Position numbers and translations under genes: made by a program. The notes under the pieces were generated by a model, which was not told the DNA's origin, ran no database searches, and saw only the letters and a program-made list of their open reading frames with translations. From an uncultured bacterium (GTDB taxonomy: Bacteria; Planctomycetota; UBA8108), in assembly GCA_913050545.1 (NCBI GenBank), contig CAJWZY010000027.1, positions 1 to 13,320 of the forward strand: a stretch of 13,320 nt of DNA, in the 5' to 3' direction. Positions 1 through 6,604 of this stretch are shown piece by piece. The first letter of the stretch is position 1. Every line of letters begins with the position of its first letter.

Positions 1-517
1 TTCGGCCCATGACCTCGACCAGGAAAAGACGCTCGTGTGAGGTCGCGGTATCACGGATCTTGTCGATGGCGGCGACCGCGGTGTTAACAGCCGTATCGAA
101 CCCAAGGCAGTAGTCGGTTCCGCCGACATCGTTGTCGATGGTCTTGGGGATCCCGATCACCGGCAGGCTGGCCTGTCGGGAAAGCTCCCAGGCTCCCTGG
201 AGCGAGCCGTTTCCGCCGATCACGATCAGCCCATCGATTCCCCGCTCAGCCAGGTGAAGGGCCGCCTGCTGGCGCACCTCCGCTTCGCGGAATTCAGGGC
301 AGCGGCTGGAGCGTAGAACGGTGCCGCCGAGATTGACGATTCCCGCGACACTGCGGGCGTCCATGCCGGCCATGTCGTTCTCGATGAGGCCCTGCCAGCC
401 GCGGTGGATTCCGATGATCTCGAGGCCCGAAGCCAGGGCTGTACGGACCACGGAGCGAATGCAGGGGTTGAGACCCGGGCAGTCTCCTCCACTTGTCAGC
501 AGTGCGATTCTTTTCAA
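1..517 (-). CDS. pfkA: 6-phosphofructokinase, N-terminal part (runs off left edge)
   Basis: Phosphofructokinase of the PfkA superfamily, phosphorylating fructose 6-phosphate to the 1,6-bisphosphate in the cytoplasm. 172 residues are visible of an expected 320-420. Visible motifs are the N-terminal nucleotide loop TSGGDCPGLN (residues 8-17), SSRCPEF with a substrate-binding Arg (R72), IGGNGS (100-105), PKTIDND (124-130, catalytic Asp 128), GFDTAVNT, SHER (160-163) and VEVMGR at the edge. The start is TTG at 515-517: the family begins with MKRI-like residues followed by TSGGD, and no in-frame ATG fits. No good ribosome site is seen. The gene begins 10 bp after the stop of the upstream protease gene, so it may rely on read-through or coupling. 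The usual GGDGS is GGNGS here. The selector positions are mixed: Gly104 is ATP-type, while the Lys of PKTIDND is the residue found in PPi enzymes and in some ATP enzymes. The phosphoryl donor is therefore uncertain. Confidence 0.93.
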   Translation of the reverse strand, partial: MKRIALLTSGGDCPGLNPCIRSVVRTALASGLEIIGIHRGWQGLIENDMAGMDARSVAGIVNLGGTVLRSSRCPEFREAEVRQQAALHLAERGIDGLIVIGGNGSLQGAWELSRQASLPVIGIPKTIDNDVGGTDYCLGFDTAVNTAVAAIDKIRDTATSHERLFLVEVMGR

Positions 518-527
518 GGGTGAATAC

Positions 528-2408
528 TCAACAGCCGAAATCGTCCAGGGTTGGATCCCCTCCAACGCTGGGGAAGGGAACAGGGGGATTGCCCCCGCCG
601 GAAAACAGGAAACGAAGGATAAAGATCCCATCGGAGATGTCCAGCTTGCCATCATCGTTGGCATCAGCTGAATCTTTGCAGGGAATATCCCTCGAACTCC
701 TGAATAGATAATCCAGCAGGAACACCGCGTCTGTCAACTCGATGCTTCCATTGAGATCGGTATCTGCTCGCAGAAAGGTCACTCCAGGACGGGCCAGGAC
801 GACTCCATCGAGAGCCAGCGGCGTCACGGGGACCCGGTCGGGGAGGGGGACGAAGAGGAGATTGACCACAGGTGAGCCCCGGCCGCTGGTGAGGTTGAGG
901 GGGACCTGGGTTCCACTGGGGAGCTGCGGCGGCAGGCTTGCCAGGATCCTGGCAACGACGGTGTCTTCTCCGGGCGCAATCGAGGGAGAGCTGCTGTCAA
1001 AGGACATGAGGAGCCAGAAGGTGGCAACACCCACCGCGTTATCGATTTCTGAGACGGCGAAATCTGCCTCAGCGGTAGCGAGGCCGAAATTAGTGATCGA
1101 GTCCAGTGAGATGTCTTCGGGAGGATAGGTCAGTGAGAAGGAGATACCGGCCAGGGGAATGTCCGTCGTGCAGAGCACATCGATGGGAAACCCGCGGGCA
1201 CCGGTGTTCGCCTCGGTATCCGCGATTCGGAGCACCTTCGTATGGTAGGAGAAGGCATCTTCAAGGACCGTCTGTCCCTCATCCTGGGTCACCATGATGT
1301 CGACCGGCCCGTCGCCGGAGTGCCGGGGGAGGGTGCCGAGGATCATGCCGGAGTCTACCCGGACGGAGTCTTCCACCAGGATGCTGCCGACCAGCAGCCG
1401 GGCGGTGGAAGAGAAATCCCTTCCCAGGACGGCGATGGGAATTCCCCCGCTAACCGGTCCAGCCGGAGGTTCGATAGAGATGGCTGTGGGGGGAGGTCCC
1501 ACGTAGCGATAGCCGCCAGCAAAGATGAACTCTCCAAGCTCTCCGGTGATGCGGATATCAACCTCGCCGGCGTTGCCCGGCGGCATGCTGTGGATACGTA
1601 CCATGCAGCAACCCTCGATGGTCCATTCCTCCTCAGGGAGAAACTGGTCTCCTATCCAGAGGCTTGAATCCTTGTCCCAGGTGAAATTTCTTCCACGGAG
1701 CTCGACCTCGTTGCCTCCCGATGAAGATCCTGTTGTTGGTGCCACCTCAATAATCCGGGTTGCCGGGTTGGCCCCGGTCCGTATCTGGTAGAGCGCTTCC
1801 CCGCCGGCGATGTCGTCTTCATGCAGGGTTCTCATATGTTGTCCCCGGTTGATGGCCGAGGCGAACATCGTCGCTGCCCGGTCAGCGCTGTGGTCGAGTC
1901 CCAGCACATGCCCGAACTCGTGGGTGGCCAGGCCCCGCAGGTCCATGGCGTTGCCGGTAGGGTCCTGGGGTCCGTTCCACTGGTTGGGCCGGCCGTTGGT
2001 GGAGGCAAAGAAGACCATGTCAAAACCGATGATCCGGTCTCTGATTCCGGTGACGATGGTGATGGCAAGGGCATCACCGACATCCTCGTCAACCCATGAA
2101 ACTGTATTGACCCCATCCTGGTCATCAAAGCCGATGGCATCCGTTGTCCCGAGGTAGACGAAGCGCAGGTCAAGCTCCGTCTGTTCACGCCAACCGTCAG
2201 CAGAGCAGGTGATGAGGTCGACCTGTTGCAGGGGAGCGCCGCTGAGTTCCTGGTCGGGGAAGTTCGGGTTGACCTTGTAGTTGATTCGTCCGGTCGGCCA
2301 GCTCATACCCAGGGTTTCAAAACCGCCCGCGGTAGGAGCCAGGAGAACTGTGACGAGGAACACCAACCGCAGGAATGAGCTCGGGATGGTTTGTGGAGGA
2401 CGATTCAT
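528..2408 (-). CDS. Secreted matrixin-like metalloprotease with TIG, cohesin-like and dockerin-like domains
   Basis: Predicted secreted zinc protease of 626 residues. A signal peptide occupies about residues 1-29 (hydrophobic core LVFLVTVLLAPTAGG). The matrixin-like catalytic domain (about 33-210) has the zinc site HEFGHVLGLDH (H163, E164, H167, H173) and a Met-turn candidate at M181 (AATMF). Two IPT/TIG immunoglobulin-like domains follow (about 216-303 and 307-388), then a cohesin-like beta domain (about 391-540, ending DGVVLARPG). The C-terminus is a dockerin-like module with two calcium loops (D549/D551/N553/S555/D560 and D582/N584/D586/K588/D593), each followed by a FLLDYLF or FILRFLF helix, and the tail VGGDPTLDDFGC. 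The start ATG overlaps the stop of the upstream secreted-protein gene as ATGA, and an AAGGAGG site precedes it. The domains are read directly from motifs; substrate and partners are unknown. No propeptide cysteine switch is obvious. Confidence 0.93.
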   Translation of the reverse strand: MNRPPQTIPSSFLRLVFLVTVLLAPTAGGFETLGMSWPTGRINYKVNPNFPDQELSGAPLQQVDLITCSADGWREQTELDLRFVYLGTTDAIGFDDQDGVNTVSWVDEDVGDALAITIVTGIRDRIIGFDMVFFASTNGRPNQWNGPQDPTGNAMDLRGLATHEFGHVLGLDHSADRAATMFASAINRGQHMRTLHEDDIAGGEALYQIRTGANPATRIIEVAPTTGSSSGGNEVELRGRNFTWDKDSSLWIGDQFLPEEEWTIEGCCMVRIHSMPPGNAGEVDIRITGELGEFIFAGGYRYVGPPPTAISIEPPAGPVSGGIPIAVLGRDFSSTARLLVGSILVEDSVRVDSGMILGTLPRHSGDGPVDIMVTQDEGQTVLEDAFSYHTKVLRIADTEANTGARGFPIDVLCTTDIPLAGISFSLTYPPEDISLDSITNFGLATAEADFAVSEIDNAVGVATFWLLMSFDSSSPSIAPGEDTVVARILASLPPQLPSGTQVPLNLTSGRGSPVVNLLFVPLPDRVPVTPLALDGVVLARPGVTFLRADTDLNGSIELTDAVFLLDYLFRSSRDIPCKDSADANDDGKLDISDGIFILRFLFSGGGNPPVPFPSVGGDPTLDDFGC

Positions 2409-3004
2409 TTCTTCGCGCCCTCCTTCTCCGGTCTTTTTCCCCGTTTCAGGATGTCTGTGACCTGCAGCCGGATGCTTTCAAGGCTGGTGTTTTTCCGGAT
2501 GGGCAGGTGTTTTCCTCCGCCCACAAAGGTTTTCTCCGGGGAATCGGCAGCCTGTTTGCCGGCATTGTGGAGGCGGTATTTCCCCTGGAACCATCCTGTC
2601 GTTGAGAGGCTCCCGTTAAACTTCTTTGCGAAGACGAGCACCTTCTCTCCATTTGCGAAGGACGGCGATACGGCGCATTTCTGCCAGGAATCACCGATCC
2701 GGCCGCCAAGAAAACGGATGGTGATCTCCGTGATCTTCCCGGTCTTCTCCTGGCGGGTAATTTCCGGGAGCTGTCCGATGGTATCTTTCCATGTCTCTGA
2801 CACCCGGATTCGCACATCGGTGAAAATGACCTCTCCGAGCTGGAGGAATCTTCCGCGATGGCAGCGGATCTCAACCACCTCTCCGCAGACGATGTAGCCC
2901 GATCGAAGGGCCAGGTTATCGAGATTGACTTCGACAACGCCTGCTCTGCCTGCAGAACAGAAAGCGGGGAACACCAGCAATAGGAAGAGAAAAAGTCTTT
3001 TCAT
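2405..3004 (-). CDS. Small secreted protein of unknown function, partner of the metalloprotease
   Basis: The product is 199 residues. The start is the ATG at 3004, because it begins a classic signal peptide (MKRLFLFLLLVFPAFCSAGRA) and has an AGGA site just upstream. The reading frame stays open to 3124, but those extra 40 residues are not protein-like. The mature part has a beta-rich pattern: CGEVVEI, FTDVRIRVSETWKD, ITIRFLGGRIGDSW, SPSFANGEKVLVFAKK, then GWFQGKYRL. From memory, this layout (exposed to air or time, V.V...WKG, GG..G, P.F..GE.VLVF, QGKY) recurs in uncharacterised exported proteins found beside matrixin-like proteases, but I cannot name a Pfam family. The basic tail (KRGKRPEKEGAKK) is low-complexity. 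The stop overlaps the protease ATG as ATGA, so the two are very likely co-translated and both exported. It could be an inhibitor, chaperone or substrate-binding partner, which is inference. Confidence 0.82.
   Translation of the reverse strand: MKRLFLFLLLVFPAFCSAGRAGVVEVNLDNLALRSGYIVCGEVVEIRCHRGRFLQLGEVIFTDVRIRVSETWKDTIGQLPEITRQEKTGKITEITIRFLGGRIGDSWQKCAVSPSFANGEKVLVFAKKFNGSLSTTGWFQGKYRLHNAGKQAADSPEKTFVGGGKHLPIRKNTSLESIRLQVTDILKRGKRPEKEGAKK
2419..2425 (-). promoter_or_regulatory. Strong Shine-Dalgarno site for the metalloprotease gene
   Basis: The minus strand reads AAGGAGG ten bases before the ATG at 2408-2406, inside the 3' end of the upstream gene. It is the most canonical ribosome site in the window. 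It supports the chosen start and independent or coupled initiation at the ATGA junction. Confidence 0.6.
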
Positions 3005-3156
3005 GATCCTGCAGGCGGTTGAAGCCTGCCCCCCTGTGTTTGAGGTTCGATTTCCTGGCTCTCGAACCCGAAGATGCTTTTGCCTTAATGCTATGATACT
3101 TTGCGTAGCCCTAAACGGCAGCAAAATCCGGGGAGAGACTTTCCGGGAGTTTTTTT

Positions 3157-4515
3157 ATGAGCGAGAGACCAGAAAACTCACGACGTCTCGAAGAGGTCGA
3201 GAGCCTTATTGAGAGGTTTCCGGATGTCCCCCCCGAGGCCGTCTTCAAGGAAGACCTTCTCAGGCTTGGAGTCAGCTTCTCAGAGGATGCCCTCAGGGTC
3301 TGCAGCGGCTTCAAGCCCAAGTCCTATTTCATCTTCAGCTTTGACCTGCGCCCCATCACGGAGATGGACCAGGGGGAGAACCTCCGTGCTCCCGAGGAGC
3401 TGGCCCTCGTTGGAGGGCCGCGCGATTTCAGGCGCACCATCGTCAGTGTCCGGATCAACCCGGCCTCCGCCTATTGCGTGGACATCGTCGAGGGAAAGCT
3501 GTCGCTGCTGGTTGGTTCGGAGGTGATCTGTGCGATCGATCTGCAGGAGACCCCGGAATATTACCTGCGCAACCTGCAGAGCGGAAAAACGATCACCGAG
3601 ATCGCTCCGACCATCGAATGGGGCTATCTGATCTACCTGACCGTCTACCGCAAGTGCCAGTATTTCGGCTTCAAGGAAGAATGCCAGTTCTGCGACATCA
3701 ATGAGAATGTCAGGCAGCAGAAAGAGGCGGGGCGTCCCTATGACACGGTCAAGGCGATCGAGGAGGTGGTGGAGGCTCTCGAGATCATCAACGAGACGGA
3801 CGTCGAGCGCCGCACCGGTGCCTATACCATAACCGGGGGCAGCATCACCCGGCACCTGAGGGGGCAGGACGAGGCAGAATTTTACGAGGCCTATGCCAGG
3901 GCGATCAACTCACGGTTCCCCGGGCGCTGGATATCCAAGATGGTCGTCCAGGCTCTCCCGGTCGACGATGTGCGCCGGTTTCGCGATGCAGGGGTCCAGG
4001 TCTACCACCCCAACTACGAGGTCTGGGATCCGCGCCTGTTCTCGATCATTTGCCCCGGCAAGGAGGATTACGTCGGCCGTGACGAGTGGATGGCAAGGAT
4101 CGTTGCTTCAGCCGATGTCTTCGGCCCATCCCAGGTGATCCCGAACTTTGTCGCCGGCGTCGAGATGGCGGCTCCGCATGGCTTTGAGAAGGTAGAGGAT
4201 GCGCTCGCCTCCACCGGCGAGGGGCTCGATTATTTCATGGAGAGGGGGATCACTCCGCGTTTTACCGTATGGTGCCCCGAGCCGCTGAGTGTCCTGGGGC
4301 GTGACCAGGGGCCTGCGCCGCTTGAGTACCACGTTGGCCTGCTGAGGCTCTGGCGCGAGACGCTCCTGCGCCACAAGCTGCCGGCCCCGCCCGGCTACGG
4401 CCTGCCCGGAATCGGCAATGCCGTCTTCTCGGTAAGCTCCTTCATGGACGTGCTGCCGGGAGACCTGGAGGTCGCCCGGCTTTCCTGTGAATCGAAGGTG
4501 GCGGCCGGAAGCTGA
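3157..4515 (+). CDS. Radical SAM protein with CX8CX2C cluster motif, function unknown
   Basis: A 452-residue protein, cytoplasmic by its lack of signal or membrane segments. The start ATG at 3157 follows GGGAG at a spacing of eight T-rich bases. The N-terminal about 150 residues form a separate domain with beta-strand character (TIVSVRINPAS, KLSLLVGSEVICAIDL). The radical SAM core starts at about 155 with YLTVYRKCQYFGFKEECQFCDIN, with C167, C176 and C179 as probable [4Fe-4S] ligands in CX8CX2C spacing instead of CX3CX2C. YTITGGS (about 223-229) matches the SAM-binding GGE-type strand. Later conserved-looking stretches are QVYHPNYEVWDP, VIPNFVAGVEM and FTVWCPEPLS, which fit the strands of a TIM barrel. 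Three more cysteines (C289 in IICPGKED, C373 in VWCPEP and C444) could bind a second site, but their spacing is not ferredoxin-like. The gene stands alone, divergent from the secreted pair and convergent with the DUF3500 gene. The reaction cannot be assigned. Confidence 0.88.
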   Translation: MSERPENSRRLEEVESLIERFPDVPPEAVFKEDLLRLGVSFSEDALRVCSGFKPKSYFIFSFDLRPITEMDQGENLRAPEELALVGGPRDFRRTIVSVRINPASAYCVDIVEGKLSLLVGSEVICAIDLQETPEYYLRNLQSGKTITEIAPTIEWGYLIYLTVYRKCQYFGFKEECQFCDINENVRQQKEAGRPYDTVKAIEEVVEALEIINETDVERRTGAYTITGGSITRHLRGQDEAEFYEAYARAINSRFPGRWISKMVVQALPVDDVRRFRDAGVQVYHPNYEVWDPRLFSIICPGKEDYVGRDEWMARIVASADVFGPSQVIPNFVAGVEMAAPHGFEKVEDALASTGEGLDYFMERGITPRFTVWCPEPLSVLGRDQGPAPLEYHVGLLRLWRETLLRHKLPAPPGYGLPGIGNAVFSVSSFMDVLPGDLEVARLSCESKVAAGS

Positions 4516-4530
4516 GGCCGCCCGGGATTT
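4500..4530 (+). terminator. Possible terminator hairpin at the end of the radical SAM gene
   Basis: A perfect 7-bp inverted repeat, GGCGGCC (4500-4506) and GGCCGCC (4516-4522), with a 9-nt loop that contains the TGA stop (4513-4515). A weak T-containing stretch (GGGATTTATT) follows. It lies between two convergent genes whose stops are 13 bp apart, where a bidirectional terminator would be useful. The T tract is poor and the hairpin lies partly inside the coding region, so this is only tentative. Confidence 0.35.
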
Positions 4531-5563
4531 ATTCTGCGCCCAGCCCGAACTCGCCCTTGCTCGCTCTCAGGGAGCTGTGCACATGGGCGGCATTGTTCTG
4601 GAAGTTCGAATAGCTGATGATGAAATCAGGAGAATGGACAATGTAGGAGTGGCCCTTGCCGCCCTCGAGGTTGCCCCTCCAGGCGACCTGGATTTTTCCC
4701 AGGTTTCCTTTCGCCAGGGAGTTCTCGATTCCTTTTCGCAGGCCTTTTTCCATGTTGCGAGTGTGCGCGAGAACCAGGCTGGTGAGTGTTTTTACCTGCT
4801 CCGCGTTCATCCTGGCGGCAGCCAGGCCGGCTGGAAGCTCGGCATTGTAGCTGGCTGCCTGGGTGGCCTTGACCTCCTCCGGCTTGCCCTTGCCGAGGGC
4901 TGCTTTCAGCTGGGATTTATCAAGACTCTTCATGAGCTTGCGGCCGAGATCCTCAACGCTTCCCAGGACCCGGAGCCCTTTCCTGGGGCCGGACTTGACC
5001 TCGCCGGGATTGGCACCGAAAAACAGGGGGGTGGCGGCCAGGACTGATTTTCCATGCAGGGTGAAATTGACACAGAGGTGATGGCCTTCAAAACGCCATC
5101 CCCATTTGTCCTTGCCCCCGGGGGCGCCGAAGACGCTGAGGTAATAGTGCTCCGGATCGCGGCTGAACCGCCTGTTGGGACCTTCGATGGTTCTCAGGAT
5201 TCCTTCGAGCGAGCGTACATCCTCGGTGGTTTTTAATCCTGTTTCGCCCAGGGAGGTGAGCAGCAGTCCCTGGACCAGCTTCTTCTGCGCCTTGTCCATT
5301 TCGCTCAGGGGCAGGCCCTTTCTCGGCCTGGGGATAAAGTGCCAGTCGATGCGTTCCTTGTCATCGTAAGCGAAGGATGCTTTCTCCACCTGGCTCTTCG
5401 AGAGCTTCGCGAGCACGCCCTTGACGGCCCCGGTGATGGCATCTGCTGCAGCAGCCTCCGGAGAAACAGCTGTGACTGGAGCGAATCGCTCATCGAGCAG
5501 GGGACTTGAAATCCAGAGAGCCAGCAGGAGCAGGCCGCTTGATGCAAAGACGATCTTGTTCAT
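4529..5563 (-). CDS. DUF3500 family secreted protein
   Basis: A 344-residue protein of the DUF3500 type (uncharacterised, common in Planctomycetota and other bacteria). The N-terminus MNKIVFASSGLLLLALWISS is a signal peptide or signal anchor, so the protein acts outside the cytoplasmic membrane. Family features seen: RIDWHFIPRPRKGLPLSEM (71-89), LTSLGE (102-107), the central WGWRFEGHHLCVNF (154-167, with an HH pair at 161-162), TPLFFGANPGEV (178-189) and the closing ISYSNFQNNAAHVHSSLR (316-333). In the family this last part usually reads like YDNTQNNANHVHSVWRD, so the conserved His residues suggest a metal or catalytic site, which is inference. The gene is the last of a minus-strand run, 99 bp after the PfkB kinase. 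Whether they share a transcript is unclear because a hairpin and a possible -10 lie in the gap. Confidence 0.85.
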   Translation of the reverse strand: MNKIVFASSGLLLLALWISSPLLDERFAPVTAVSPEAAAADAITGAVKGVLAKLSKSQVEKASFAYDDKERIDWHFIPRPRKGLPLSEMDKAQKKLVQGLLLTSLGETGLKTTEDVRSLEGILRTIEGPNRRFSRDPEHYYLSVFGAPGGKDKWGWRFEGHHLCVNFTLHGKSVLAATPLFFGANPGEVKSGPRKGLRVLGSVEDLGRKLMKSLDKSQLKAALGKGKPEEVKATQAASYNAELPAGLAAARMNAEQVKTLTSLVLAHTRNMEKGLRKGIENSLAKGNLGKIQVAWRGNLEGGKGHSYIVHSPDFIISYSNFQNNAAHVHSSLRASKGEFGLGAE

Positions 5564-5617
5564 CTCGAAAACCTTTCGAAGGGGTTATTTCAGATTCAGC
5601 GGATCAGTGAACGCGCC

Positions 5618-5623
5618 AGTATA
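5618..5623 (-). promoter_or_regulatory. Candidate -10 element for the DUF3500 gene
   Basis: The minus strand reads TATACT 55 bases before the DUF3500 ATG, in the 99-bp gap after the PfkB kinase. The sequence 17 bp upstream (TGGCCC) is a poor -35, so the call rests on the -10 alone. Confidence 0.22.
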
Positions 5624-5639
5624 CAGATCCGCAGCCGTC

Positions 5640-5660
5640 CGGGCCAGAGTAGAGGGCCCG
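5640..5660. repeat. Inverted repeat between the PfkB and DUF3500 genes
   Basis: CGGGCC (5640-5645) and GGCCCG (5655-5660) form a 6-bp stem with a 9-nt loop just after the stop of the PfkB gene. There is no T tract on either side, so it is not a standard intrinsic terminator. It may slow or stabilise the transcript end between the kinase and DUF3500 genes. Confidence 0.35.
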
Positions 5661-5662
5661 CC

Positions 5663-6604
5663 TCAGCCAATTCCGTAGCGCCCGATCAACTCTTCAAGCT
5701 TCGCGGCATCCGAGCTGGCGGTGACAGCTCCCTTCTGCTGGACGCAGAGGGTTCCCATTTCACAGCCGAGCCTTGCGCATTCGACCGGGTCGAGCCCCTT
5801 GAGCCAGCCGGCCAGGAAGGCGCCGGCGAAATTGTCTCCGGCACCGCAGGTGTCGATGGCCTGGACCCCGGCAGCCGGGATGTCCTCCCGGTTTCCATCC
5901 CAGGAGATGACCGCCCCTTCGGCGCCACGCTTGATGACAGCCAGGGAGACCCCGGTGTCGTGGAGACTGGCAAGTATGTCATCGATCGTGTCCTTGCCGG
6001 TGATGGCACGAGCCTCGAGCTCGTTGGGAAAGACCATGTCTGCAATCTCAAGAAGCGGTCGATGTGTATCGCGCGCTTCTGTTTTCTGCAGTTCCTCCGG
6101 AGGGACAAAGAAATCAAGGCTGAGCTGTACGCCTGCTTTTTTCAGGCCGTGCGCGGTATCGAGGCAGGGCTCCCCCCAGAAGGATCCGAGGATTTCGGGA
6201 GCCGCCATGTGAAATACCCGGCAGGGCGCTTCGATGGCCGCCGCTGAAATTTCCCAGGTGTCGTTGCTGCCGCCGTGGTGGACGAAGCTTCTCTCTCCAT
6301 CCGCATCGTTGAGGACCAGGGTAACCGGCGCCCCGGTATCTTCCCTCGATTCGAGCAGGGACAGGTCAATGCCTTCGGAATCGAGAGCCTCGCGCAGGTG
6401 TCGGCCGAAGAGGTCATCTCCCAGTACTCCTGCCAGCGCGGTGGAGGCGCCCAGGCGTGCTGCCGTGACGGCGGTATTGGCTCCATTACCACCGATCTCG
6501 ACGCGAAGCTGCGGGATCCGTTCGATCCCCCCCGGCGGGGGAGGCTGGTGGGCCGGGATGTAGAGGTCCGCGCAGCAGTTGCCAATGATGATCAGGTCGG
6601 GCAT
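5663..6604 (-). CDS. PfkB-family carbohydrate kinase
   Basis: A 313-residue ribokinase-fold kinase that transfers phosphate from ATP to a sugar or nucleoside. The first PfkB signature is GGNGANTAVTAARLG (38-52). Substrate-lid sequence follows (TGAPVTLVLNDADGERSF, 90-107), then NELEA (194-198), KRGAEGAV (225-232) and the second signature DTCGAGDNFAGAFLAGWL (251-268), whose Asp257 is the catalytic base. The usual DTTGAGD is DTCGAGD here, a mild change. Length is normal for ribokinase, fructokinase or adenosine-kinase-like enzymes. The substrate cannot be read from sequence. The ATG overlaps the stop of the upstream beta-lactamase-fold gene by one base (TGATG), with GAAGG seven bases upstream, so translation is probably coupled. 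A kinase acting on a sugar released by that hydrolase is possible but unproven. Confidence 0.92.
   Translation of the reverse strand: MPDLIIIGNCCADLYIPAHQPPPPGGIERIPQLRVEIGGNGANTAVTAARLGASTALAGVLGDDLFGRHLREALDSEGIDLSLLESREDTGAPVTLVLNDADGERSFVHHGGSNDTWEISAAAIEAPCRVFHMAAPEILGSFWGEPCLDTAHGLKKAGVQLSLDFFVPPEELQKTEARDTHRPLLEIADMVFPNELEARAITGKDTIDDILASLHDTGVSLAVIKRGAEGAVISWDGNREDIPAAGVQAIDTCGAGDNFAGAFLAGWLKGLDPVECARLGCEMGTLCVQQKGAVTASSDAAKLEELIGRYGIG

Noticed and set aside
321..671. Plus-strand frame over the phosphofructokinase and protease end
   Set aside because: It crosses two real minus-strand genes and shows no domain.
3092..3097. TATGAT as a -10 box for the radical SAM gene
   Set aside because: No acceptable -35 at 16-18 bp spacing; a chance match in the only AT-richer gap.
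3005..3124. N-terminal extension of the small secreted protein by 40 residues
   Set aside because: It would bury the signal peptide; ATG 3004 has its own AGGA site and a clean signal sequence.
3280..3855. Long open frame on the minus strand opposite the radical SAM gene
   Set aside because: It is antisense to a gene with clear motifs, is rich in Asp/Leu/Arg shadow composition, and has no family motif or ribosome site.
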